A DNA stretch of 64,000 nt from CAJQQY01 sp045106765 (GTDB lineage Bacteria > Bacteroidota > Bacteroidia > Chitinophagales > Saprospiraceae): the NCBI GenBank assembly GCA_045106765.1, contig JBGCFD010000030.1, positions 5,747-69,746 on the forward strand, read 5' to 3'. The notes beneath the pieces were generated by a model, which did no database searches, was not told where the DNA came from, and saw nothing but the letters and a program-made list of their open reading frames with translations. Shown one piece after another: positions 1 to 8,580 of this stretch (positions are counted from its first letter, which is position 1; each line of letters opens with the position of its first letter). The translations under genes were made by a program, and so were the position numbers.

Positions 1-215
1 TCGAAGTTGGTAAAGAAGTAGATTATCATTATTTACCTTTTTGGGAAGAAAATTTGAAAGAGGTAAATTTAAAATGGAATGAGTCTAAAACAGATACAAT
101 TGATTTAGATGTTTTCTATAAATTTGAAAAAGGAACTTATAAAATCAGATTTGTAAATTCAGATTTTGATTCTGAGATTGTATCTAATTGGGATACATTA
201 AAAGTATTAAATTAA
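1..215 (+). CDS. 3' end of an unidentified protein (partial)
   Basis: An open frame enters from the left edge (first full codon at base 3) and stops at TAA 213-215, leaving about 70 residues. The fragment is rich in acidic and aromatic residues and has alternating hydrophobic positions that suggest beta structure. It has no motif I recognise, and the start lies outside the window. It sits 42 bases before the branching enzyme on the same strand, so co-transcription is possible but not shown. I cannot assign a function. Confidence 0.55.
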   Translation, partial: EVGKEVDYHYLPFWEENLKEVNLKWNESKTDTIDLDVFYKFEKGTYKIRFVNSDFDSEIVSNWDTLKVLN

Positions 216-257
216 AAAATTAAGCGATTGCTGCAAATAATTTATTTAAAATAACCT

Positions 258-2261
258 ATGTTCCAAATAATAAAAGACGACGGCTGGCTAACTCCTTACG
301 AACCTGAAATCCAAGCACGGTTTGATCGATTCCAAGCTACCCTAAAATGGATAAAAGAAGAATTTGGCAGTTTAAAAAAATATGCTTCTTTCCATCAATA
401 TCTAGGTTTACAATATGATAAAAATAAAAATGGGTGGTACTATCGTGAATGGGCACCTGCTGCAGATGCTTTATTTTTTATTGGTGATTTTAATAATTGG
501 AAAGGAAAAGATCATCAAATGTATCCAAAAGGAGATGGACTTTGGGAAATCTTTATTCCTGATGAAAACGGACAGTCCGTTCTAAAACATGAGGAATTAA
601 TCAAAGTCCAAATTCACTCCAATGGTCAAATTCGAGACCGAGTTCCAGTTTACATAACAAGAGTTTTACAAAATCCAGAAACACATCTTTTTGCTGGGCA
701 GATTTGGAATCCATCTGATTCTTTTTCTTGGACAGATGATGATTTTGACTATGGAAAAGATACGCCACCATTGATTTATGAATGTCATATTGGAATGGCA
801 TCGGAGGAAGAAGAGGTCGGAACCTATTTAGAATTTGCCAATGATACTTTACCTCGGATTCATAAATTGGGCTATAATTGTATTCAAATGATGGCGATTC
901 AGGAGCATCCTTATTATGGATCTTTTGGTTATCATGTGAGTAATTATTTTGCTCCTTCATCTCGATTTGGAACTCCCGAAGATTTAAAATATTTAATCAA
1001 CAAAGCACATGAATTAGGCATTGCAGTCATCCTCGATGTAGTGCATTCTCATGCGGTGAAAAATGTGGAAGATGGGTTGAATGATTTTGATGGATCAAAG
1101 CAACAATACTTTCACGAAGGTGATCGAGGTTATCATCCTGCTTGGGATTCTAAATTATTTAATTACGGAAAAGATGAAGTTAGACGATTTTTGCTCTCCA
1201 ATTTAAATTATTGGATGACTGAATTTCATTTCGATGGTTTCCGTTTTGATGGGGTGACGTCAATGTTATACGATCATCATGGACATTTTATGAGTTTTGA
1301 TCATTATGATAAATATTTCAAAGAAGGAGTGGATTGGGATGCATTGATTTATGTTCAATTAGCCAATCAATTGATTCATGATTTAAATCCAAATGCACTT
1401 TCTATTGGTGAAGATATGAGTGGGATGCCTGGATTATGTCAACCTATTGAATCGGGAGGTTTAGGATTTGATTATCGATTAGGAATGGGGATTCCAGATT
1501 TTTGGATAAAATTATTGAAGCATTCCCAAGATGAAGATTGGGATATTAATGAGATCTGGGGAGTATTGAATAATCGAAGATTTCGAGAAAAAACTATTGC
1601 CTATGCTGAATCTCACGACCAAGCAATGGTGGGAGACAAAGCTTTAGCATTTTGGTTGATGGATAAGGAGATGTATTTTCATATGAAAAAAGAAGATACA
1701 GATTTGGTTATCGAACGAGGAATTGCATTACATAAAATGATTCGTTTGATTACGATTAGTTTGGGAGGGGAAGGATATTTGAATTTTATTGGAAATGAAT
1801 TCGGACATCCTGAATGGATAGATTTTCCAAGAGAAGGAAATGATTGGAGTCATAAATATGCGAGAAGACAATGGTCTTTGGTCGATAATCCAAAATTGAA
1901 ATATGAATGGCTCAATGATTTTGATCAAGCCATGATTTCTTTTTTTAGAAATAACAATGTATTGACGGATTCTATTGCGAATCAATTAAACATGGATACC
2001 AAGAACCATGTGATGATTTTTGAGAAAAAAGGATTGGTCTTTTTATTTAATTTTCATCCGGTGAATTCTATTCCTAATTATAAATTTTCAGCTCCCCAAA
2101 AAGGAAAATATCAAATCGTTTTAAATTCGGATAGTGAAAAATTTGGAGGACATAATCGAATAGACGAAAATATAAAGTATGAATCTTTCGAAGAAAATGG
2201 AAGTGAAATGCTACAAGTTTATTTACCCAATCGGACAGCTTTTATAATGGTTAATGGTTAA
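258..2261 (+). CDS. glgB: 1,4-alpha-glucan branching enzyme (GH13)
   Basis: This cytoplasmic enzyme makes the alpha-1,6 branches of glycogen by transferring a cut alpha-1,4 chain segment. The 667-residue protein has an N-terminal CBM48-like domain (about 50-150) followed by a GH13 barrel. The four conserved regions are present: DVVHSH beginning at residue 260, GFRFDGVTSM with the nucleophile D331, GEDMSG with the acid/base E385, and ESHDQ with the transition-state stabiliser D454. A C-terminal beta domain ends at the stop. The sequence looks closer to the eukaryote-like branching-enzyme subfamily (GH13_8) common in Bacteroidota than to E. coli GlgB. No other glycogen gene is nearby. The stop codon lies inside the left arm of a terminator hairpin. 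The identification is firm; subfamily placement is from memory. Confidence 0.95.
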   Translation: MFQIIKDDGWLTPYEPEIQARFDRFQATLKWIKEEFGSLKKYASFHQYLGLQYDKNKNGWYYREWAPAADALFFIGDFNNWKGKDHQMYPKGDGLWEIFIPDENGQSVLKHEELIKVQIHSNGQIRDRVPVYITRVLQNPETHLFAGQIWNPSDSFSWTDDDFDYGKDTPPLIYECHIGMASEEEEVGTYLEFANDTLPRIHKLGYNCIQMMAIQEHPYYGSFGYHVSNYFAPSSRFGTPEDLKYLINKAHELGIAVILDVVHSHAVKNVEDGLNDFDGSKQQYFHEGDRGYHPAWDSKLFNYGKDEVRRFLLSNLNYWMTEFHFDGFRFDGVTSMLYDHHGHFMSFDHYDKYFKEGVDWDALIYVQLANQLIHDLNPNALSIGEDMSGMPGLCQPIESGGLGFDYRLGMGIPDFWIKLLKHSQDEDWDINEIWGVLNNRRFREKTIAYAESHDQAMVGDKALAFWLMDKEMYFHMKKEDTDLVIERGIALHKMIRLITISLGGEGYLNFIGNEFGHPEWIDFPREGNDWSHKYARRQWSLVDNPKLKYEWLNDFDQAMISFFRNNNVLTDSIANQLNMDTKNHVMIFEKKGLVFLFNFHPVNSIPNYKFSAPQKGKYQIVLNSDSEKFGGHNRIDENIKYESFEENGSEMLQVYLPNRTAFIMVNG

Positions 2262-2300
2262 TACCATTCTGGGGATTTCCCGTTAAGGTATTAACCATTA
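2252..2300. terminator. Bidirectional terminator hairpin between convergent genes
   Basis: A perfect 14-bp inverted repeat (2252-2265 with 2287-2300, core GGTTAATACC/GGTATTAACC) surrounds a loop holding a smaller GGGA/TCCC stem. It lies between glgB and the convergent DUF5686 gene, and the glgB TAA stop is inside the left arm. The arm sequence resembles the hairpin at 40605-40661. Confidence 0.65.
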
Positions 2301-2310
2301 TTAATGACTG

Positions 2311-4470
2311 TTATTTAAATTTCCAACCAAAAGTGATGGTGAAGGTTTCATCTGGCAGAATTTGTCCATCAAAAGGAACATCATTTTGAGTCACCAAAAC
2401 TCTTGAATCATTAACAGGAACATCAGTTTTTTTCCTAAATAATTCTTTACGTTCTTGAATCCAAATATCCTGTCTTCTCGAAAAAGGCATAAAATAAGTT
2501 CCACGCAAATAAAACTCACGTGATGGATTTAATTCAATTGCCATCTCCGCTGATAATTTTAAATTCCGAGTTTGGCTTCCATAATTTACTTTGATATTAT
2601 TTGCTTTGAATTTTTTTCCTTCGATTTTAAATTTCCCATAATCATTATCTGCGATTCCAATTTTTCTATAATATTTAAAATTAGAGTAAGCGGCAGCTAC
2701 TCGCAAAAAGAAAGGACGTTGTTTTGATAAATTCATACTTAATCCAAGACCAAGTGAACGTTCTTTGTATCTGCTATTTGCAAAATCGAATACTGTATTG
2801 GCTTGAAAGAATATATTTTTACGTATATATATTTCAAAAGCAAAATCTGAAATGATTTCAAATTCTCTTTCTTTTATTTCATCTGCTACGACAAAAATTG
2901 TTTCCTTCGGATCATCATCTGTCAAAAGTGTAACACTCATTTGTTGTCCACCTGAAGAAATTAAATGAGTTCCCAATCCGATACTTGTACTAAATCGATT
3001 AAAATCTTTTTTCTTTTTCTTTTTCTTCTTGGCTGCTCGATTAATTATTGTTGAACTTTTCATCTCACTCATATCAAAATCTAATTCTTTTTCTTCTTGA
3101 TCCAACTCTTGTTGTCGTTTGACATATTGAATGGAGTCTCTTCGCAATTGCAACTCTGCTAAGTAAACTGGATCGAGTGCTTCCCGAGCTTTATCGGCAT
3201 TATTAAGTTGTACCATACTAGCTGCAAGATTTTCATTCATTGGTGTGGTATTATAATTCGCCCAAAAATCAGGATCGTAACTACCAGTCATTTTAGTAAA
3301 CCGTTGGTTTCTAGTCATCCTTTCTAAATAAGGAAGAGGAGAAGATTTCGCAGGATTGATTTGAGTAATTTTCACTTCATTTGTGTAAATTCCTCCACCG
3401 CCATAAAGTCCTTTTCGGAAGGCATCGCTGAAATACCATTTGTTACCCAATTTTTGATAATTGACAATATAAGAATTGCCTTTCCAATTTCCAGAGTACA
3501 AAGGATAGTCGTCATATTTTTTTAATCCATCAGGAGTAATTTCAAATTCTCCTTTGATGATGGCGTAAGATTCTTTTTCGATATAGATTCTGCCTTTCAT
3601 TCGGGCAGTAATTTTTTTAGGTCTTTTTGATCTCCAAGACCATCTCCAACCACCTCTTTCTCCACGTGATTTTTCAACGTTTTTTCCTTTTTTACCATAT
3701 TCATCAGGAGCATTATAATCTTTGTTAAAACCGATAATATAAACTGGTTTGCCATTATAAGTTGTCATGCTCTCAATCCAATAATCATAAACTGGGAAAA
3801 AATCTTCTTGCAAAAAATCCTCTCGATTATAAACAAAATCAAACCGATGAGGAGCCATGTGTCCCGAAGTAAATCCTCTACGAATAGTCGTATCCAATGG
3901 ATTTGCCAAATTAATTTTCCGGCCTTGCACCAAACTTACTTGACCTTCTTTAGAACTTTTGTAACTCTTTTTATAAACATTTAAAACACCTTCCGCCAAA
4001 TAAATATAAGTGGAATCATTATCAGTTCGAGACTCCCGATAGAAGGCTAAATTAGTGTGTCCGTTAGTTGGATAATTTTTTGGAATACGTTTGACTGCTT
4101 TTCTAACTATATTTTCTACTGCTGCTGGACCGAGTACCTCTACTTCCAATAAATCTTCTTCGCTCAAAACTAATTCGATGGTAGAAGGATTTCGCAAATG
4201 TTTTACTTTTTTGGAATAAGATTGATATCCTAAAAATGAAACTGTTAATTCCTCTTCGAAAATATTGGCGGGCACTTTAAATTCGAATTCTCCTTTTTCG
4301 CTTGTCGTTGTTCCTATCCCGATTTTCGGAATTCCGATATGAGCAAAACCTAATGGTTCTTTGGTGACTTGGTCAACGACTTTTCCTCGGAGTGTGATTT
4401 TAGAAGTTTGGGCGTAAGAAATATTTGTCATAAAAAAAAGACAAAAAAAGAGCAATGATGGAGTTTTCAT
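2311..4470 (-). CDS. DUF5686 / carboxypeptidase-regulatory-like envelope protein
   Basis: The 719-residue exported protein starts with a Sec signal peptide (cleavage about residue 21, ...SYAQ). A carboxypeptidase-D-regulatory-like beta-sandwich (about 24-112, beginning LRGKVVDQVTKEPLGFAHI) follows, then a long DUF5686-type region. The C-terminal third alternates hydrophobic and polar residues and ends in an aromatic/basic strand (FGWKFK), as expected for an outer-membrane beta-barrel. A run of eight consecutive lysines near residues 478-486 separates the middle region from the barrel-like part. In this family the N-terminal domain is shared with TonB-dependent receptors, but no plug is visible here. 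The substrate is unknown. It stands alone, with its own terminator on the left and 197 bases to the next gene on the right. Confidence 0.8.
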   Translation of the reverse strand: MKTPSLLFFCLFFMTNISYAQTSKITLRGKVVDQVTKEPLGFAHIGIPKIGIGTTTSEKGEFEFKVPANIFEEELTVSFLGYQSYSKKVKHLRNPSTIELVLSEEDLLEVEVLGPAAVENIVRKAVKRIPKNYPTNGHTNLAFYRESRTDNDSTYIYLAEGVLNVYKKSYKSSKEGQVSLVQGRKINLANPLDTTIRRGFTSGHMAPHRFDFVYNREDFLQEDFFPVYDYWIESMTTYNGKPVYIIGFNKDYNAPDEYGKKGKNVEKSRGERGGWRWSWRSKRPKKITARMKGRIYIEKESYAIIKGEFEITPDGLKKYDDYPLYSGNWKGNSYIVNYQKLGNKWYFSDAFRKGLYGGGGIYTNEVKITQINPAKSSPLPYLERMTRNQRFTKMTGSYDPDFWANYNTTPMNENLAASMVQLNNADKAREALDPVYLAELQLRRDSIQYVKRQQELDQEEKELDFDMSEMKSSTIINRAAKKKKKKKKDFNRFSTSIGLGTHLISSGGQQMSVTLLTDDDPKETIFVVADEIKEREFEIISDFAFEIYIRKNIFFQANTVFDFANSRYKERSLGLGLSMNLSKQRPFFLRVAAAYSNFKYYRKIGIADNDYGKFKIEGKKFKANNIKVNYGSQTRNLKLSAEMAIELNPSREFYLRGTYFMPFSRRQDIWIQERKELFRKKTDVPVNDSRVLVTQNDVPFDGQILPDETFTITFGWKFK

Positions 4471-4607
4471 AAATTGTCGTTTTGATAAAGGTTTTGTGAA
4501 ATGTAGGTTTATGGAGAGAGGACGAATGTAATGATAGAAATGTTACAAAATAAAAGACGCTTCAATTATTTTTTAGTTGTATTCAACATGAATTTTAAAT
4601 TTTGCGC

Positions 4608-4648
4608 AAAAAAAAACTAGAAGGATTATTGTTCCTTCTAGTTTTTTT
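4608..4648 (-). terminator. Rho-independent terminator of the TlpA-like gene
   Basis: A 16-bp inverted repeat (4610-4625 with 4633-4648, core ACTAGAAGGA) has a 7-base loop and A/T runs on both sides. It lies 20 bases beyond the stop of the minus-strand thioredoxin gene. Confidence 0.85.
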
Positions 4649-4667
4649 AAGATTAAAAATAATCTTT

Positions 4668-5897
4668 TTACAACAACTTCTTCAACGCTGGTTCCAATGC
4701 AGCACCTCTTGGATTGATCGCCGCAATTTTCCCATCACGATCCAAAAGGAACGTTTTAGGAATAGATGAAACGCCCCAACTTTTCGCAACAGTTGATCCC
4801 CAATGTTTTAAATCACTCACATGATAATCCCAAAGTAATCCATCTTTTTCGATTGCTGCAATCCATTTATTTTTGGCAGCATCGGTCTGTTGGTCGATTT
4901 GTGATTGATCTTTTAACCTTGGTAAAACTTTAGGATGGATTCCATCGAGTGAAACACTAAATACTTCGAATCCTTGTTTTTTATATTGATTATATGTTTT
5001 TACAACATTTGGATTTTCTCTTCGACAAGGCCCACACCAGCTAGCCCAAAAGTCAATCAAGACCACTTTTCCTTTCAAGTCACTTAGAGAATAAGTTTTT
5101 CCATCAGGAGACTTCATAGAAATATTCGGTGCTTTTTGCCCTACTTTTATTTTTTGTTTTGCTAAAAGTGCTGCAATTTGAGCTTCTTGCTGTGGAATAG
5201 TTCTTTTCAAATCTTTTGTCATTTTTATTCCAGGAAAAGATTTTTGCAATTTAGCTAACGCCGCCTTTTGAATCTCTAATTTCATTTGAGTAGAAGAAGT
5301 GTTATTACTTGGTGGATAAACTAAGTGTGCTCCCCAGGCCATCACTAATGGATTATTAATTTTCATTAATCGTTCTTTAGCTTCTTCAGCAGAAGGTCTT
5401 TTGACAATGAAACTTTTCATCAAATCCATATATTCTTGAGTAGCTGGAGCACCTTCGACTTTGATTCCAAAAGTATTGACTTGATCTATATCTCCTGAAA
5501 GCCTTATTGATTTTTCAGAACCAGTTGTAACCAAATAAGCTTTTTGTGCACCAATTCGAACTCTATAAATACCTGCATTAAATCCTTCTGGAATTTGTAC
5601 TTCAAAATTTCCATTGGCATCTATTTCTGCTTTTCCAACTACTCGATTTGAATTTTCAAGATTTGATTCATCTACAAAAATTTTCAGATTACCACTATTA
5701 GTCAAGTTCCCTGTCAATACTGCTGCACCTACAACTGGAGTACTTGCTGATACTGGTTGTGGCGTTTCGTTTTTAACTTGCTGGGCTGCCGGATTGGTTA
5801 CATTTGTAGCTGTTGTATTGCCAGAATCTCCACAATTAAAATTAAGGAGAATTAAAAGTGCAAAAACTAAAAATGAACTAAATTTTTTAATCTTCAT
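4668..5897 (-). CDS. TlpA-family thioredoxin-like lipoprotein with DUF4369-like N-terminus
   Basis: The 409-residue lipoprotein (lipobox Cys22) probably acts as a thiol-disulfide oxidoreductase in the periplasm. Residues 60-240 look like the DUF4369-type domain often placed before Bacteroidota TlpA domains. The C-terminal 150 residues are a thioredoxin fold of the AhpC-TSA/Redoxin kind, with the active site WCGPC (Cys288 and Cys291) and the cis-Pro loop SIPKTFLLD. The family maintains or reduces thiols during cytochrome or envelope protein maturation; the substrate here is not evident. It is a single-gene unit between hairpins at 4608-4648 and 5927-5992. Confidence 0.88.
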   Translation of the reverse strand: MKIKKFSSFLVFALLILLNFNCGDSGNTTATNVTNPAAQQVKNETPQPVSASTPVVGAAVLTGNLTNSGNLKIFVDESNLENSNRVVGKAEIDANGNFEVQIPEGFNAGIYRVRIGAQKAYLVTTGSEKSIRLSGDIDQVNTFGIKVEGAPATQEYMDLMKSFIVKRPSAEEAKERLMKINNPLVMAWGAHLVYPPSNNTSSTQMKLEIQKAALAKLQKSFPGIKMTKDLKRTIPQQEAQIAALLAKQKIKVGQKAPNISMKSPDGKTYSLSDLKGKVVLIDFWASWCGPCRRENPNVVKTYNQYKKQGFEVFSVSLDGIHPKVLPRLKDQSQIDQQTDAAKNKWIAAIEKDGLLWDYHVSDLKHWGSTVAKSWGVSSIPKTFLLDRDGKIAAINPRGAALEPALKKLL

Positions 5898-5926
5898 AAG
5901 ACTGAATTTTTAATGAAAAAAAATTA

Positions 5927-5992
5927 AGTCACTAAGAAATATAGGTATCGAATATCTTAACGATATTCGATACCTTAAATCATTTAGCGACT
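5927..5992 (-). terminator. Long hairpin downstream of purL
   Basis: A perfect 14-bp stem (5943-5956 with 5962-5975, core GGTATCGAATATC) is nested in a second imperfect stem (AGTCACTAA 5927-5935 with TTAGCGACT 5984-5992). It lies just past the purL stop and before the tlpA-like gene on the same strand, so it most likely ends the purL transcript. It lacks a long U-run, so a processing role is possible. Confidence 0.55.
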
Positions 5993-6007
5993 CATTTATA
6001 TAAACTG

Positions 6008-8242
6008 TTAATTTTCTAATTTGTTTTTCAAAGTATTATCATAAACATTTTTCCACTCGCTCATTTCCCCAAAATCTTTATCATCTATGGCTATTTTACT
6101 TCCAAAAACTTTTCCAAGTTGAGTGTGAACAATATTTTGTTTTTCTAGGAAATGTAAAAATGCCAATTCATTCCATGGCTTTACTGAAACAACCACTCTA
6201 CTTTGCGCCTCTCCAAAAAGATAAGCATCTTTTCGGAATGTTGGATCAGTATTTACTTCAAATCCAAGATTGCCAACCATGCCACTTTCCATTAAAGTTA
6301 CAAATAATCCACCTTCTGAAATGTCGTGAACAGACGCTACTAATTTTTCAGTAATCAATGCTTGAATATTTTTTTGCAATTCAAATTCTTCCTCTAACTC
6401 AAAATGTGGAGTAGGAGAGTGGTGAACATTATGTTCTACTCTCAAATATTCAGAACTAGAAATATCATTTTTGGCATTTCCTAACATAAAAATTAAATCT
6501 CCTTCTGTTTTAAATCCTAAAGTCATTTGATTTTTATAATCATCTAAAATACCGAGCATTCCAATCGTCGGAGTTGGGTAAACTGGCTCAGTTCCTTCGG
6601 GCAAAACAGTTTGATTGTAGAAACTTACATTTCCACCAGTAACTGGTGTATTAAATTTTCTACAAGCTTCTCCCATTCCTTTGATGGCATTCTTGAATTG
6701 ATAATACACTTCAGGATTATAAGGATTCCCAAAATTTAAACAATTCGTAATTGCTGCAGGAACTCCTCCAGAACAAGAAATGTTACGAGCTGCTTCTGCT
6801 ACTGCAATCATGGCACCTTTATATGGATCAGCATAAACATAAGCTGAGTTACAATCTGTCGTTACAGCCAATGCTTTGTCCGTTCCTTTTACTCTAACTA
6901 ATGCCGCATCTGAAGGTTGGTTGGTGCTGATACTATTTGTTCGCACCATTGAATCATACTGCTGATAAACCCATCTTTTAGAAACAATATTAGGTGAGGC
7001 AAAAACTTTTTTAGCTGTTTCTAAAATGTTATTTGGCTCGTTAATATTATCAATGTTGAATGCTTTGATTTTCTCAAAATATTTAGGCGTTGCAGTTTCT
7101 CGTTGATAAATCGGAGCACCACCACCAAGGACTAATGAGTCTGCATTTACTTCCGCTACGATTTCTCCGTTGCTATGATATTCTATCATCCCATTATCGG
7201 TTACTTCTCCGATTAACTCACATTCCAAATCCCATTTGTCAAAAACTGCTTCTAATAAATGTTCTTTCCCTTTTTCTCCTACAATTAACATTCGTTCTTG
7301 ACTCTCACTCAAAAGAATTTCAAAAGGCTGCATATTAGCTTGACGAGTTGGTACTTTATCCAAATTGATTTTCATACCAGTTTTACTTTTCGCACTCATC
7401 TCTGAAGTGGAACAAGTAATTCCTGCTGCACCCATATCCTGCATTCCCACGACTGCGCCAGTTTGGATTGCTTCCAAAGATGCTTCTAATAATAATTTTT
7501 CTTGAAATGGATCTCCCACTTGAACTGCTGGTAAATCATCTGCTGAGTCTTCCGTCAAATCCGCGGAAGCGAATGTTGCTCCATGAATACCATCTTTACC
7601 AGTTGCAGAGCCAACAATAAAAACTGGATTCCCTGGGCCATCTGCACAAGCGGAACAAGTTTCGCCAGCTTTGACAATTCCTACTGACATGGCATTGACC
7701 AAAATATTTTGGTTGTAGCAATCATTAAAATAAACTTCTCCTCCCACTACAGGAACACCAAAGCAATTTCCATAATCACCAATTCCACTCACCACACCTT
7801 TTACTAAATGTTGGGTGTGTTTGTTATCTATATTTCCAAAACGTAAAGAATTCAAGGCTGCTATCGGTCGAGCACCCATCGTAAAAATATCTCTATGAAT
7901 TCCACCTACACCAGTCGCTGCACCTTGATAAGGTTCAATTGCTGAAGGGTGATTATGTGATTCTATTTTAAAAACACAACCAAGACCACCTCCAATATCA
8001 ATTAATCCAGCATTTTCTTCACCTGCTTCCACGAGCATATTATCGCCATCGGTAGGAAGCGTTTTTAGCAAAGTAATTGAGTTTTTGTAGGAGCAATGTT
8101 CTGACCACATTACAGAGTAAATACTTAGCTCTGTAAAATTAGGCATCCGCCCCATGATCTCTTGAATTTTATTGAATTCCTCTTCCGTAAGACCTAAATT
8201 TTTAGCGACTTCGAGGTTAACTTGTGGTTCTGTGATTTGCAT
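6008..8242 (-). CDS. purL: Phosphoribosylformylglycinamidine synthase subunit PurL
   Basis: PurL is the ATP-dependent synthetase subunit that converts FGAR to FGAM in purine biosynthesis, using ammonia delivered by the PurQ amidotransferase. The 744-residue length matches the small, split-type PurL. Visible hallmarks are WSEHCSYKNS near residue 50, KIESHNHPSAIEPYQGAATGVGG near 95, the GxQDMGAAGITCSTSEM segment and the second AIRS-like half with TGGNVSFYNQ. No purQ or purS is in the window, as is usual in this phylum. A TATCTTTG promoter box lies 38-45 bases upstream on the minus strand. The assignment is secure. Confidence 0.97.
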   Translation of the reverse strand: MQITEPQVNLEVAKNLGLTEEEFNKIQEIMGRMPNFTELSIYSVMWSEHCSYKNSITLLKTLPTDGDNMLVEAGEENAGLIDIGGGLGCVFKIESHNHPSAIEPYQGAATGVGGIHRDIFTMGARPIAALNSLRFGNIDNKHTQHLVKGVVSGIGDYGNCFGVPVVGGEVYFNDCYNQNILVNAMSVGIVKAGETCSACADGPGNPVFIVGSATGKDGIHGATFASADLTEDSADDLPAVQVGDPFQEKLLLEASLEAIQTGAVVGMQDMGAAGITCSTSEMSAKSKTGMKINLDKVPTRQANMQPFEILLSESQERMLIVGEKGKEHLLEAVFDKWDLECELIGEVTDNGMIEYHSNGEIVAEVNADSLVLGGGAPIYQRETATPKYFEKIKAFNIDNINEPNNILETAKKVFASPNIVSKRWVYQQYDSMVRTNSISTNQPSDAALVRVKGTDKALAVTTDCNSAYVYADPYKGAMIAVAEAARNISCSGGVPAAITNCLNFGNPYNPEVYYQFKNAIKGMGEACRKFNTPVTGGNVSFYNQTVLPEGTEPVYPTPTIGMLGILDDYKNQMTLGFKTEGDLIFMLGNAKNDISSSEYLRVEHNVHHSPTPHFELEEEFELQKNIQALITEKLVASVHDISEGGLFVTLMESGMVGNLGFEVNTDPTFRKDAYLFGEAQSRVVVSVKPWNELAFLHFLEKQNIVHTQLGKVFGSKIAIDDKDFGEMSEWKNVYDNTLKNKLEN

Positions 8243-8580
8243 ATTCGATGAAATATTTTGTTATTATTTTCTCAAAACGCAAAGATAGGTTTATTATGAA
8301 TAATTTAGAATTTTAGAGGTAGGAAATGAAGGAGACAATTTCTTTTAGATCGACAAATGCATCGATAACTTTGACGATGCTGTTTTATCAATAGCAGTTT
8401 CGAGGGGCATCATCTGTATTTGGTTGTGATTTTTCTGTTTTTTGAGGATTGGAGTTTTTTTGACAGTCTTATAGATACGAAAAAATTACATTTGTAAATG
8501 TATTGTTAGGAGAATTTTTTCACGATTTGAGGATTTGATTACTCGCCATAATGGGCAACTGCTGTTGTGTAAAGAATTAA
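8243..8580. other. Intergenic region, 338 bp, no gene seen
   Basis: It holds the purL promoter box at its left end. The rest is AT-rich with short degenerate repeats, including a TACATTTGTAAATGTA palindrome near 8492. No credible ORF, RNA gene or strong terminator was found, so the large NTPase gene ending at 8581 has no obvious hairpin terminator. Confidence 0.5.
8280..8287 (-). promoter_or_regulatory. Bacteroidota -7 box for purL
   Basis: The minus-strand TATCTTTG is a perfect match to TAnnTTTG, 38-45 bases before the purL ATG. I see no convincing -33 TTG element at the usual distance. Confidence 0.5.

Noticed and set aside
3000..3040. Frameshift or assembly error at the poly-lysine tract of the DUF5686 protein
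   Set aside because: The frame is open on both sides with sensible protein, and the tract mixes AAA and AAG codons.
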